64,000 nucleotides of DNA. Origin: Sphingomonas taxi (GTDB lineage Bacteria; Pseudomonadota; Alphaproteobacteria; Sphingomonadales; Sphingomonadaceae). Location: the NCBI RefSeq assembly GCF_000764535.1, contig NZ_CP009571.1:2847001-2911000 (forward strand). Direction: 5' to 3'. Shown here piece after piece: positions 8,793-20,672 of this stretch. The stretch's first letter is position 1, and each line of letters starts with the position of its first letter. The notes under the pieces are model-generated. The model ran no database searches. It saw only the letters and a list, made by a program, of their open reading frames with translations, and was not told the DNA's origin. A program made the position numbers and the translations under genes.

Positions 8793-9620
8793 ATGTCGCC
8801 GATCCTGCTGCCTATGTTGCTCGCCGCGCAGGCGGCCATCGCCCCGCCGGCGACGCTCGGCGCGACCGACCAGCGCGTCGACCGGCCGATCGCCGCCCCC
8901 GCGCGCGCACCCGACGTCGCCGACGAATTCGACGGTCCGCGCATCGATCTGACCCTGTGGCGGTTCGACATGGCCCAGAACAAGACGGGCTGGTTCAACC
9001 ACGAGAAGCAATATTACGGCCCCGCCAACGCCCGCATCCGCGACGGCGCGCTGGTGATCGAGGCGCGCGCCGAGCGGGCGACCGCACCCGACAGCGGCGG
9101 CCAGGCCTATACCTCGGCCAAGCTCGTCAGCCGCCGCGCCTTCGGCTACGGATTCTACGAAATCCGCGCGCGCCTGCCGTGCGGCCGGGGGACGTGGCCG
9201 GCGATCTGGCTGCTGCCGTCGTCGGGGCGTTGGCCGGCGGTGGGCGAGATCGACGTGATGGAGATGGTCGGCTGGGACCCGAACGTCGTCCATGCGACGG
9301 TGCACAGCGCGGCCTACAATCACGTCAAGGGCACGCAGCGCGGCGCGCAGCTGACCGTGCCGACCGCCTGCACCGCTTATCATCGCTACCAGCTCGACTG
9401 GCGGCGCGATGCGATCCTGATCGGCGTCGACGGCCGCGCCTATATGCGCGTCGCCAACGATCGCCCCGGCGGTGCGGCGGCATGGCCGTTCACCCGGCCG
9501 TATCAGCTGATCCTCAACCTCGCGATCGGCGGCGACTGGGGCGGCGTGAAGGGCGTGGACGATGCCGCGCTGCCGCAGCGGATGGCGGTGGACTATGTGC
9601 GTTTCTGGGCGCGGCGATAG
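8793..9620 (+). CDS. Secreted GH16-family endo-glycosidase
   Basis: A 275-residue secreted beta-glycan hydrolase. A short signal peptide (MSPILLPMLLAAQAAIA) is followed by a jelly-roll GH16 domain. The family signature GEIDVMEMVG carries the nucleophile Glu152, Asp154 and acid/base Glu157. Supporting segments are FDGPRIDLTLWRF near the N-terminus, GYGFYEIRARLPCGRGTWPAIWLLP before the active site, and a closing LNLAIGGDWGG...MAVDYVRFW. GH16 enzymes with the ExDxxE form act on laminarin, mixed-linkage glucan, agar-type or other beta-1,3 galactan backbones, and the exact substrate cannot be read here. The gene diverges from the VirJ-like gene, with about 117 bases between the starts. Confidence 0.87.
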   Translation: MSPILLPMLLAAQAAIAPPATLGATDQRVDRPIAAPARAPDVADEFDGPRIDLTLWRFDMAQNKTGWFNHEKQYYGPANARIRDGALVIEARAERATAPDSGGQAYTSAKLVSRRAFGYGFYEIRARLPCGRGTWPAIWLLPSSGRWPAVGEIDVMEMVGWDPNVVHATVHSAAYNHVKGTQRGAQLTVPTACTAYHRYQLDWRRDAILIGVDGRAYMRVANDRPGGAAAWPFTRPYQLILNLAIGGDWGGVKGVDDAALPQRMAVDYVRFWARR

Positions 9621-9654
9621 CGGCTAGAACGACGGTGATGGAGGCAGTTACCCG

Positions 9655-10395
9655 ATGAAACAGACATGGATCGCGGCGGCATCGTGGTGCGCGCCGCTGC
9701 TGCTCGCCGGCTGCGGCAGCGCCGATGGCCGGACCGAACGGGCCGCGGGTGATGGCGTCGCCGCGACGACCGCCCCTGCGTCGCGACCGGCCGCCGCCGC
9801 GCCGGTCGCCGCGACGACGCCGCGCCGTACCCGCCCGCTGTCCTGCGCCGCCGAGATCGGCGCCGCCGCGGCCGCCCGCCGCGTCGCGATCTGCCGCAAC
9901 GTCTCGCCGGCGACGCATCCGCCGTGCAACGCCGTCAACAGCTGCGCGCTGATCGACGACGAGATCGCGCGCAGTTGCGCGCTGTTCGACGGCAAGGGCG
10001 CGCCGATGCCGGGCTGTACGCCGCCGCCCAAGAGCGCCGCCGCCGCCGCGGCGGTGGTGCAGCGCTATTACGCCGCGCTCAACGCGGGCGACTATGGCAC
10101 CGCCTGGCAGCAATGGGGCGACGACGGCCGCCCCGGCCAGACCTACGCCGCCTTCGCGGGCGGCTTCGCGCATACCCGCACGACGCGGGTGACGATCGGC
10201 ACGCTGCCGCCGGGCGACGCCGGGGCGGGATCGCTCTACCAGCCGGTACCGGTCACCGTCGACGCGACGCTCGACGACGGCCGTCACCAGCGCTTCCGCG
10301 GCCGCTATGTCGTGCGCCGCGTCAACGACGTCGACGGCGCCAGCCCCGGCCAGTTGCGCTGGCACATCGATTCGGCGCAGCTCAAGCCGGGCTGA
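9655..10395 (+). CDS. Hypothetical lipoprotein with Ala-rich linker
   Basis: A 246-residue predicted lipoprotein. The signal peptide ends in the lipobox LLAGC (Cys20), followed by an Ala/Pro/Thr-rich linker to about residue 60. A cysteine-containing part follows (SCAAEI, CRNV, PPCNAVNSCALID, SCALF, PGC), then a C-terminal domain (about 128-245) that opens with VVQRYYAALNAGDYGTAWQQWG, the pattern of SnoaL/NTF2-like folds. The GGAGGC ribosome site precedes the ATG. I do not recognise a characterised family. The gene lies 34 bases after the GH16 gene on the same strand, but nothing ties their roles together. Confidence 0.7.
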   Translation: MKQTWIAAASWCAPLLLAGCGSADGRTERAAGDGVAATTAPASRPAAAAPVAATTPRRTRPLSCAAEIGAAAAARRVAICRNVSPATHPPCNAVNSCALIDDEIARSCALFDGKGAPMPGCTPPPKSAAAAAAVVQRYYAALNAGDYGTAWQQWGDDGRPGQTYAAFAGGFAHTRTTRVTIGTLPPGDAGAGSLYQPVPVTVDATLDDGRHQRFRGRYVVRRVNDVDGASPGQLRWHIDSAQLKPG

Positions 10396-10405
10396 GCCGC
10401 GCCGG

Positions 10406-10423
10406 GCGTCATCACGCTGTCAT
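10406..10423 (+). promoter_or_regulatory. Pho box upstream of phoD
   Basis: GCGTCAT-cacg-CTGTCAT forms two 7-base direct repeats with 4 bases between them, the 11-base phasing of PhoB sites. The second half is a perfect CTGTCAT and the first matches five of seven bases. It lies 50 bases before the phosphatase start. Phosphate-starvation control is inferred from the site and the downstream gene. Confidence 0.65.
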
Positions 10424-10472
10424 CATCGCCGCGCAACGCGGAACGATAGCGCGGCGATGCGGGACCTTATCC

Positions 10473-12050
10473 ATGGTTGAGACGAGCAAGACCGCGCCGG
10501 TGCTGACCCGGCGTGCGCTGATCGGCGGCTCCGCCGCGCTGCTGACGGTGGCGGCGCGCGGGGCGGAGCGGCTGCCCGCCGGAGTGTTCGCGCTCGGCGT
10601 CGCCTCGGGCGATCCCTTGCCCGATTCGGTGATCCTGTGGACGCGGCTGGCGCCGCAGCCGCTCGATGCGGCGGGCGGCATGCCGCCGCTCGCGGTGCCG
10701 GTGCGCTGGCAGGTCGCGACCGACGAAGGCTTCACGCGGATCGTGCGCACGGGGGAGGCGCGCGCCGAGCCGCGCTGGGGGCATAGCGTCCACGTCGACG
10801 TGCGCGGGCTGCGCCCGGCCAGCCGCTATTTCTACCGCTTCCTCGCCGGCGGCGAGACGAGCCCGGTCGGGCGGACGCGCACCGCACCGGCGGCGGGGGC
10901 GCCGGTCGAGCGGCTCCGGCTCGCCTACGGATCGTGCCAGAAATACGAATCGGGCTTCTACGCCGCCTATCGTCATCTGGTCGCCGACGACCCGGATTTC
11001 GTGCTGTTCCTCGGCGACTACATCTACGAGGGCGCGCCGACCGCCAAGGATGCGGTGCGCCTGCACCAGAATCCGGAGCCCAAGGATCTCGCCGGCTATC
11101 GCGTCCGCTACGCCACCTACAAGAGCGATCCGCTGCTGCAGGCGGCGCATCACGCCGCGCCGTGGGTGCTGACCTGGGACGATCACGAGGTCGCCAACGA
11201 CTATGCCGCCGCGCTCGACCAGAACAACACCGACCCCGCCGCCTTCCTCCTGCGGCGCGCCGCCGCCTATCAGGCGTGGTACGAGCATCAGCCGGTCCGC
11301 GCCGCGCCGCCGCTGGGGCCGGCGATGCGCATCTACCACACGCTCGACTGGGGCCGGCTGGCGCAATTCCAGATCGTCGACGATCGCCAGTATCGCGGCG
11401 CCCGCGCCTGCCAGCCGCCGGGGCTGGTCGCGGCGCATGCGCGCTATCGCACGCTGATCGAGCCCTGCCCCGATCTCTATGCCGCCGACCGCACGATGCT
11501 CGGCGACGCGCAGGAAGCCTGGCTGATGCAGGCGCTGGGCGACAGCCGCGCGCAATGGAATCTGCTCGCGCAGCAGACGCTGATGCACCAGCAGGGCCGC
11601 ATCAACGCCGACCATCCCGAGCGCGGCGTGCAATATTCGGCGGACAATTGGTCGGGCTATCCCGCCGCGCGCGATCGCATCTACCGCCGCTGGGTCGAGT
11701 CGCGCACTTCCAACCCGGTAGCGCTGGGCGGCGACATCCACGCCTTCGCCGCCGCCGACGTCCACGATCCCGCGCAGCCCGATGCGGCGCCGATCGCGGC
11801 GGAGTTCGTCGGCGGATCGATCACCTCGCTGTTCCACGACGCCAGCTTCAAGCAGCAGGCGGCGGCGAACGGTCTCGTCTTCGCCGAAAACGAGGTGCGC
11901 GGCTATGGCCTCGTGGACCTGACCGCGAAGGAGGGTCGCGTCACCTTCCGCGGGCTGGACGACGCGCGCGATCCGCAATCGGGTATCCGCGACCTCGTCC
12001 GCTTCGCGCTCGAACCCGGGCGCCCCGGCATCCGCGACCAGCGCAGTTGA
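10473..12050 (+). CDS. phoD: PhoD-family alkaline phosphatase/phosphodiesterase
   Basis: A secreted calcium/iron-dependent phosphatase of 525 residues that releases phosphate from organic phosphodiesters and monoesters. The Tat-type leader has LTRRALIGGSAALLTVAARG. An N-terminal fibronectin-like domain (GVASGDPLPDSVILWTRLAP) precedes the metallophosphatase core with LGDYIYEG, TWDDHEVANDY, DDRQYRG and GGDIHAFAA. The start at 10473 gives the twin arginines at a normal distance, although the ribosome site is weak. A good Pho box lies 50 bases upstream. A TonB-dependent receptor follows after 70 bases, with a second Pho-like repeat between them, so the two may serve phosphate or phospho-ester scavenging. 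Confidence 0.9.
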   Translation: MVETSKTAPVLTRRALIGGSAALLTVAARGAERLPAGVFALGVASGDPLPDSVILWTRLAPQPLDAAGGMPPLAVPVRWQVATDEGFTRIVRTGEARAEPRWGHSVHVDVRGLRPASRYFYRFLAGGETSPVGRTRTAPAAGAPVERLRLAYGSCQKYESGFYAAYRHLVADDPDFVLFLGDYIYEGAPTAKDAVRLHQNPEPKDLAGYRVRYATYKSDPLLQAAHHAAPWVLTWDDHEVANDYAAALDQNNTDPAAFLLRRAAAYQAWYEHQPVRAAPPLGPAMRIYHTLDWGRLAQFQIVDDRQYRGARACQPPGLVAAHARYRTLIEPCPDLYAADRTMLGDAQEAWLMQALGDSRAQWNLLAQQTLMHQQGRINADHPERGVQYSADNWSGYPAARDRIYRRWVESRTSNPVALGGDIHAFAAADVHDPAQPDAAPIAAEFVGGSITSLFHDASFKQQAAANGLVFAENEVRGYGLVDLTAKEGRVTFRGLDDARDPQSGIRDLVRFALEPGRPGIRDQRS

Positions 12051-12058
12051 TGTCCGGA

Positions 12059-12076
12059 TTGTAACAGCGACGTAAC
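12059..12076 (+). promoter_or_regulatory. Possible Pho box in front of the TonB receptor
   Basis: TTGTAAC-agcg-ACGTAAC is a direct repeat with the same 7-4-7 spacing as the site at 10406-10423, but in the TGTAAC variant, placed 44 bases before the receptor start. It matches the strict CTGTCAT consensus less well, so this is a moderate inference. Confidence 0.45.
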
Positions 12077-12120
12077 GGATCGTGGCTAGCCCGGCCGGAT
12101 AAGATCACGGGGGTTCAGCA

Positions 12121-14538
12121 ATGACGATCGAACGCAAGGCGACGCTTCGTCGCCGGATGACGCTTGCCTGGCTGGCGAGCTCGGCGCTGTTGGCCGCCGT
12201 GCCGGCGCTCGCGCAGACCGCGACGGCCGACAATCCCGGCACCCCCGACGCCGCCGCTGGGGAGGAAGGCGAGGATCGCGAGATCACCGTCGTCGCGCGC
12301 AAGACCAGCGAAAATGCGCAGCGCGTGCCGATCCCGATCACCGTCATCGGCGCCGCCACGCTGACGCGGCAGAACCTCACCAATTTCACCAATTTCCAGT
12401 TCAAGCTGCCCGCCTTCTCGGTCTATCTGACCAATCCAAAGCAGCTCAACCTCGGCATCCGCGGCATCGGCAACAACGGCTTCAACACCGATGGCATCGA
12501 CGGGTCGGTCGGCGTGTTCGTCGACGGCGTCTACACCGGCCGCCAAGGCATGGTGTCGAACGATTTCAACGACCTCGCCGACGTCGAGGTGCTGCGCGGG
12601 CCGCAGGGAACGCTGTTCGGCAAGAACACCACCGCCGGCGCGGTGCTGATCAACACGCTGAAACCCAGCTTCACGTCCGGCGGCACCGCCGAGGCGAGCA
12701 CCGGCAATTTCGGCTTCACCGAGGTGAAGGGCAGCGTCACCGGCCCGTTGATCGCCGACAAGCTCGCGATCCGCCTGTCGAGCTTCTACAGCAACCGCGA
12801 CGGCACTTATAAGAACCTTTTCAACAACCAATATCAGAACGCGCGCCAGGGTATCGGCGTGCGCGGCCAGTTGCTCGCGACGCCGACCGACGTTCTCGCC
12901 ATCCGGCTGATCGGCACGCATGCGCGCCAGTTCTTCCCGACGATCTCGCCGGTGATCCTGTCGGTCTACAATCCGGCGGGGTTGCAGGCGCGGATGGCGG
13001 CGGCTGGCTATCCGCTGCTGACCAGCAACGCGCGCGACCGCTACGTCAATATCGACGGCCGGCTCGATGCCCGCACCAGCCTCGACAGCGCGAGCGGCCA
13101 GATCGACTGGTCGCCCGCCGATCTCGGCACCTTCACGTCGATCACCGGCTGGCAACGCTGGAGCTGCTTCACCAACAACGACAATGATTACACGCAACTC
13201 GACGCGATCAGCGACTATGGCTCGTGCAACGTCGAGAAGCAGGTGTCGCAGGAGCTGCGCTGGGCGACGCCGCGCGACCGACCGATCGAGGCGACCTTCG
13301 GCGGCTTCCTCAGCCGCCAGCGGCTGCAGGTCGATTCGCGGGTCCGCTTCGGCCGCCAGTACAATATCTGGGCGGCCAATCCCTCGGCCAGCGCCTTCCC
13401 CACGGTCGTCGGGCGCAACTGGGCACAGGGCGCCTATGCCGCGCGCGTCGCCGGCTTCGGCATCCGCAGCCAGGCGATCTTCCACACCGATACCGACGCG
13501 CTGTTCGGCAACGTCACCTGGCATCCCGAGGCATCGCGCCGGCTGGCGATCGATGCCGGCCTGCGCCAGACGTGGGAACGACGCAGCCAGTTGTACGACG
13601 GTGTCGTCGCGTCCAATCCCGGCGCGCTCAACGCCGCGCAGATCGCCGTCCTGTCCGCCGCGGGTGCCAATGCGCAGCTCGGCCATGTCGACACCAGCCT
13701 GAAGGACAGCGCGCTGTCGGGCGAGATCGGCGCCAATTACCGCGTGACCCCCGACGTGTTCGTCTACGGCAAATATGCGCGCGGCAACAAATCGGCCGGC
13801 TTCAACCTGTTGCCATTCAACGCCGGTCCCGACCTGCCGCCCGGTACAGGCCAGACGGTGAAGGGCGAGACCGCCGACAATTTCGAGGCGGGGATCAAGT
13901 CGACCTTCCTCGACCACCGCATCCTGTTCAACCTCACCGCCTTCCATACCAAGGTGCGCAACTATCAGGCGAACCAGTCGGTCGGCGTCGGCAATACCGC
14001 GCTCAAATTCCTCGCCAACGTCGGCTCGCTGACCTCGCGCGGCATCGAGCTGGAGAATGAGACGTGGCTGGTGCCGGGCCTGCATACCAAGGGGTTCATC
14101 GCCTATGACAAGGCGACCTATTCCTCCTTCCCCAATTCGGTCTGTCCGGGGCAGGTGACCGACCGGGTGACCTGTGACCTTACCGGGCGGCAGGTGGCAT
14201 GGGCGCCGGCATGGACCAGCGATCTCACCGTCGACTATACGCAGCGGCTCGACGCCACGACCAAGGCCTATGGGCTGATCGACGTCAACTGGCGCTCGAA
14301 GCAGAATACGACGATCACGCTCGATCCCTCGGCGGAGATCCCCGCCTATGCGCTCGCCAGCGCGCGCGCCGGCGTGCTGCTCGACAACGAGCGGCTCGAG
14401 ATGCAGCTCTGGGTCGAGAATCTGTTCGACAAGGCCTATTTCATCAATCTGCTCGGCTACACCAAGTCGACCGGCATCGTTCAGGGCTATCCCGGCAATC
14501 CGCGCACCTATGGCGGCACGGTGCGCGTGCGCTTCTGA
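12121..14538 (+). CDS. TonB-dependent outer-membrane receptor
   Basis: An 805-residue beta-barrel transporter energised by TonB. The signal peptide ends at ALAQ. The TonB box is close to EITVVARK (about 54-61), followed by a plug domain with RVPIPITVIG, VFVDGVY and DVEVLRGPQGTLFGKNTTAGAV. A barrel follows that ends in the usual aromatic strand (GGTVRVRF). The ATG at 12121 is preceded by GGGGGTT. It is of the CirA/FecA-like sphingomonad type with an unknown ligand. The phoD gene just upstream and the Pho-like repeat suggest a phosphate-containing ligand, but this is inference only. It is followed by a palindromic repeat cluster rather than a clear terminator. Confidence 0.9.
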   Translation: MTIERKATLRRRMTLAWLASSALLAAVPALAQTATADNPGTPDAAAGEEGEDREITVVARKTSENAQRVPIPITVIGAATLTRQNLTNFTNFQFKLPAFSVYLTNPKQLNLGIRGIGNNGFNTDGIDGSVGVFVDGVYTGRQGMVSNDFNDLADVEVLRGPQGTLFGKNTTAGAVLINTLKPSFTSGGTAEASTGNFGFTEVKGSVTGPLIADKLAIRLSSFYSNRDGTYKNLFNNQYQNARQGIGVRGQLLATPTDVLAIRLIGTHARQFFPTISPVILSVYNPAGLQARMAAAGYPLLTSNARDRYVNIDGRLDARTSLDSASGQIDWSPADLGTFTSITGWQRWSCFTNNDNDYTQLDAISDYGSCNVEKQVSQELRWATPRDRPIEATFGGFLSRQRLQVDSRVRFGRQYNIWAANPSASAFPTVVGRNWAQGAYAARVAGFGIRSQAIFHTDTDALFGNVTWHPEASRRLAIDAGLRQTWERRSQLYDGVVASNPGALNAAQIAVLSAAGANAQLGHVDTSLKDSALSGEIGANYRVTPDVFVYGKYARGNKSAGFNLLPFNAGPDLPPGTGQTVKGETADNFEAGIKSTFLDHRILFNLTAFHTKVRNYQANQSVGVGNTALKFLANVGSLTSRGIELENETWLVPGLHTKGFIAYDKATYSSFPNSVCPGQVTDRVTCDLTGRQVAWAPAWTSDLTVDYTQRLDATTKAYGLIDVNWRSKQNTTITLDPSAEIPAYALASARAGVLLDNERLEMQLWVENLFDKAYFINLLGYTKSTGIVQGYPGNPRTYGGTVRVRF

Positions 14539-14618
14539 CGGGGCGGGCTCGGCGATCGAATAAGGTTGCGGCCGCGAGGCGCACACGGCTTCTCATCGGA
14601 TTCGTCAGTCCCAATTCG

Positions 14619-14776
14619 TTAGAGACCTCTGCGAAAGTCGCCCAGTGCTCCTGCGAAAGCAGGAGCCCAGAAGTCCCGAAGGCCATAAGACGTTTCTGTG
14701 CTTGGCTCTGGGCTCCTGCGTTCGCAGGAGCACTGCGTTGATTTAGGCGATGGGACTTTCGCAGAGGTTTTGACTC
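14619..14776. repeat. Nested palindromic repeat element between convergent genes
   Basis: Two arms of about 28 bases (14643-14670 and 14708-14735) are reverse complements with one mismatch. Each arm is itself a hairpin (gctcctgcgaaagcaggagc). Outside them, acctctgcgaaagtc at 14625-14639 is repeated in inverted form at 14754-14768. The whole 150-base unit lies between the convergent receptor and GH2 genes. It looks like a dispersed sphingomonad palindromic element that may also end transcription from both sides. The rest of the 299-base gap holds nothing recognisable. Confidence 0.75.
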
Positions 14777-14837
14777 ATTCCGGGGTGCACCGGGCTGCGA
14801 AGGTACGGCGTCCTCGCACGCCGCACCCCCCGCCGCC

Positions 14838-18110
<3,273 letters not shown>

Positions 18111-18263
18111 TTATTCGGGCGGCGCAAGGCCCACGTATACGGTGGCGCGCCGTCCTGCCGGGCGCTTCGGGTGCAGCCGCGTTGACGCACAAAATCACCA
18201 TCTCTAGTCTGACAAATCATAGACCGGACAAGGACGGCGGCAGCGATGCGCTTGGGAGGAACG

Positions 18264-20672
18264 ATGACGGGATCGGCAGAAGCAGACACGCCGCAGCATG
18301 GCTGCGCATCCCCGGGCGTCACCCGCCGTACCTTGCTCGGCGGCGCGAGCGCGCTGGTCTTCGCCGGACCGGCGTTCGCCGCGGCGTTGCCCGCCGACAA
18401 GGCGACCAGGGTCGAGCCGGTGCCGATGCGCCACGTCCGGCTCAAGCCGTCGCATTTCGCCGACGCCTTCGCCGCCAACCGCCGCTATCTGCTGTCGCTC
18501 GATCCCGAGCGGTTGCTGCACAATTTCTACGTGTCGGCGAAACTGCCCGCGCCCAAGCCGGTCTATGCCGGCTGGGAGGCGCAGGGTATCGCCGGCCATT
18601 CGCTCGGCCACTGGCTGTCGGCCTGTGCGCTGGTCGTCGCCAACACTGGTGACCGGGAGGTCGCCGCGACGCTCGATCATGCGCTCGCCGAGATGGCGCG
18701 CATCCAGGCGGCGCATGGCGACGGCTATTGCGGCGGCACCACGGTGGAGCGCGACGGCAAGACGATCGACGGCAAGGTCGTGTTCGAGGAGGTGCGCCGC
18801 GGCGACATCCGCACCGGCGGCTTCGACCTCAACGGCGGCTGGGTGCCGCTCTACACCTGGCACAAGGTCCATGCCGGGCTGCTCGACGCGCATACGCTCG
18901 CCGGCAACCCGCGGGCGCTGGGAATCGCGGTCGCGCTTGCCGGCTATCTGGCGGGCGTGTTCGAACCCTTGAGCGACGCGCAGATGCAGCAGGTGTTGCG
19001 CGCCGAACATGGCGGGCTGAACGAGACCTATGCGGAAACCTATGCGCTGACCGGCGATCCGCGCTGGCTGCGCATGGCGCAGAAGATCCGCCACAAGGCG
19101 GTGCTCGACCCGCTCACCGCCGGCCGCGACCAGCTCGCCGGGCTGCACGCCAATACGCAGATCCCCAAGCTGATCGGCCTCGCCCGCCTGTACGAGCTGA
19201 CCGGCGATCCCGCGCATGCCAGCGCCGCGCGCTTCTTCCACGACCGCGTCACCCATCACCACAGCTATGTCATCGGCGGCAATTCGGAGCGCGAGCATTT
19301 CGGCCAGCCCGATCAATTGTCGAAGCGGATCACCGAAGCGACGTGCGAGGCGTGCAACAGCTACAATATGCTGAAACTCACCCGGCACCTCTATGCCTGG
19401 GAGCCGAAGGCGCAGTGGTTCGACTATTACGAACGCGTTCAGCTCAACCATATCCTCGCGCACCAGCGGCCCGACACCGGCCAGTTCGTCTATTTCATGC
19501 CGCTGTCGGCGGGCGCGCGACGCAGCTATTCGACCGCGGAGGAGAGCTTCTGGTGCTGCGTCGGCTCGGGGATGGAGAGCCACGCCAAGCACGCGGATTC
19601 GATCTACTGGCATGACGCGGGCAAGGCGGGGACGCTCTACGTCAATCTCTACATCCCGAGCAGCCTCGACTGGCAGGGGCTCGCGCTCGATCTCGACACG
19701 CGCATGCCGACCGAGGGCGAGGCGACGCTCACCGTCCGCCGTGCCGGCCGCGCAGTGCAGCCGATCGCGCTGCGCATTCCCGGCTGGGCGCAGGGTGCGA
19801 CCGTCGAACTCAACGGCAAGCCGGCGCCGGCGACGATGCGCGACGGCTATGCCGTCATCGACCGGCGCTGGCAGGCGGGCGACCGGATCCGCCTGATGCT
19901 GCCGATGCACTTGCAGGCCGAGCCGACGCCGGACGATCCGACGATGATCGCCTTCACACATGGTCCGCTGGTGCTCGCCGCCGACATGGGCGCCGCAGCG
20001 GAGGCGTTCGACGGTCTCGGTCCGGCGCTCACCGTCGACGGCCCGGCGACCGCCGCACTGCGCACCGCGGGTGGCGCCCACCGCTTCACCGCGCGCTCGG
20101 CCCTCGGCGAACCGCTCCAGCTCAGCCCCTTCTACGCGCAATATGAGCGACGCACCGCGGTCTATTTCCCGACCTTCACCGCCGCGGCCTGGGCGGCGGC
20201 CAAGCCCGATTATCTGCGCGCGCAGCAGGAACGGCAGGCGCTCGCGCGGCGCACCGCCGACGTCGCCTATCTCGGCGAGATGCAGCCCGAGCGCGACCAC
20301 GCCTTCACCGCCAGCAAGCCCGAGACGGTGCAGCTCCACGGCCGGTCGGCACGCAAGCTGCGGGCGGGCGAGACGATCGCACTGACGCTGCAACGCCGCC
20401 CGGGGCCGGCGGTGCTGCGCGTCGTCTATTGGGGCGGCGACGTCGGCAATCGCGAGCTGGCGATCAGCGTCGACGGCACGCCGCTCGCCACCGATGCGCG
20501 CGAGGCGAAGCCGCAGGAGGGCTTCGTCGCGATCGACTATCCGCTGCGGAGCGCCGGCGAACAGGGCAAGGCAGAGGCGAAGGTCGTCTTCACCGGCAAG
20601 CGCGGCGAGGTCGATATCTACGAGGTGCGGATGCTGTCGGCACCGACCGCGGCGCCGGGGTCGGTGGCGTGA
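18264..20672 (+). CDS. GH127 beta-L-arabinofuranosidase (DUF1680)
   Basis: An exported enzyme of about 802 residues that removes beta-L-arabinofuranose. The Tat-type leader is VTRRTLLGGASALVFAGPAFA. The (alpha/alpha)6 domain includes GHSLGHWLSA and IPKLIGLARLYELTGD. The metal site is visible: CEAC and WCCVGSGME supply Glu368, Cys370, Cys437 and Cys438, counting from the ATG at 18246. This is the Glu/Cys/Cys/Cys zinc set of the Bifidobacterium enzyme HypBA1, in which one cysteine is the nucleophile. The start at 18264 has the stronger ribosome site (GGGAGGA), but 18246 is possible. The stop overlaps the next start as GTGA, so it is translationally coupled to the GH30 gene. Most likely it acts on arabinosylated galactan. 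Confidence 0.88.
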   Translation: MTGSAEADTPQHGCASPGVTRRTLLGGASALVFAGPAFAAALPADKATRVEPVPMRHVRLKPSHFADAFAANRRYLLSLDPERLLHNFYVSAKLPAPKPVYAGWEAQGIAGHSLGHWLSACALVVANTGDREVAATLDHALAEMARIQAAHGDGYCGGTTVERDGKTIDGKVVFEEVRRGDIRTGGFDLNGGWVPLYTWHKVHAGLLDAHTLAGNPRALGIAVALAGYLAGVFEPLSDAQMQQVLRAEHGGLNETYAETYALTGDPRWLRMAQKIRHKAVLDPLTAGRDQLAGLHANTQIPKLIGLARLYELTGDPAHASAARFFHDRVTHHHSYVIGGNSEREHFGQPDQLSKRITEATCEACNSYNMLKLTRHLYAWEPKAQWFDYYERVQLNHILAHQRPDTGQFVYFMPLSAGARRSYSTAEESFWCCVGSGMESHAKHADSIYWHDAGKAGTLYVNLYIPSSLDWQGLALDLDTRMPTEGEATLTVRRAGRAVQPIALRIPGWAQGATVELNGKPAPATMRDGYAVIDRRWQAGDRIRLMLPMHLQAEPTPDDPTMIAFTHGPLVLAADMGAAAEAFDGLGPALTVDGPATAALRTAGGAHRFTARSALGEPLQLSPFYAQYERRTAVYFPTFTAAAWAAAKPDYLRAQQERQALARRTADVAYLGEMQPERDHAFTASKPETVQLHGRSARKLRAGETIALTLQRRPGPAVLRVVYWGGDVGNRELAISVDGTPLATDAREAKPQEGFVAIDYPLRSAGEQGKAEAKVVFTGKRGEVDIYEVRMLSAPTAAPGSVA

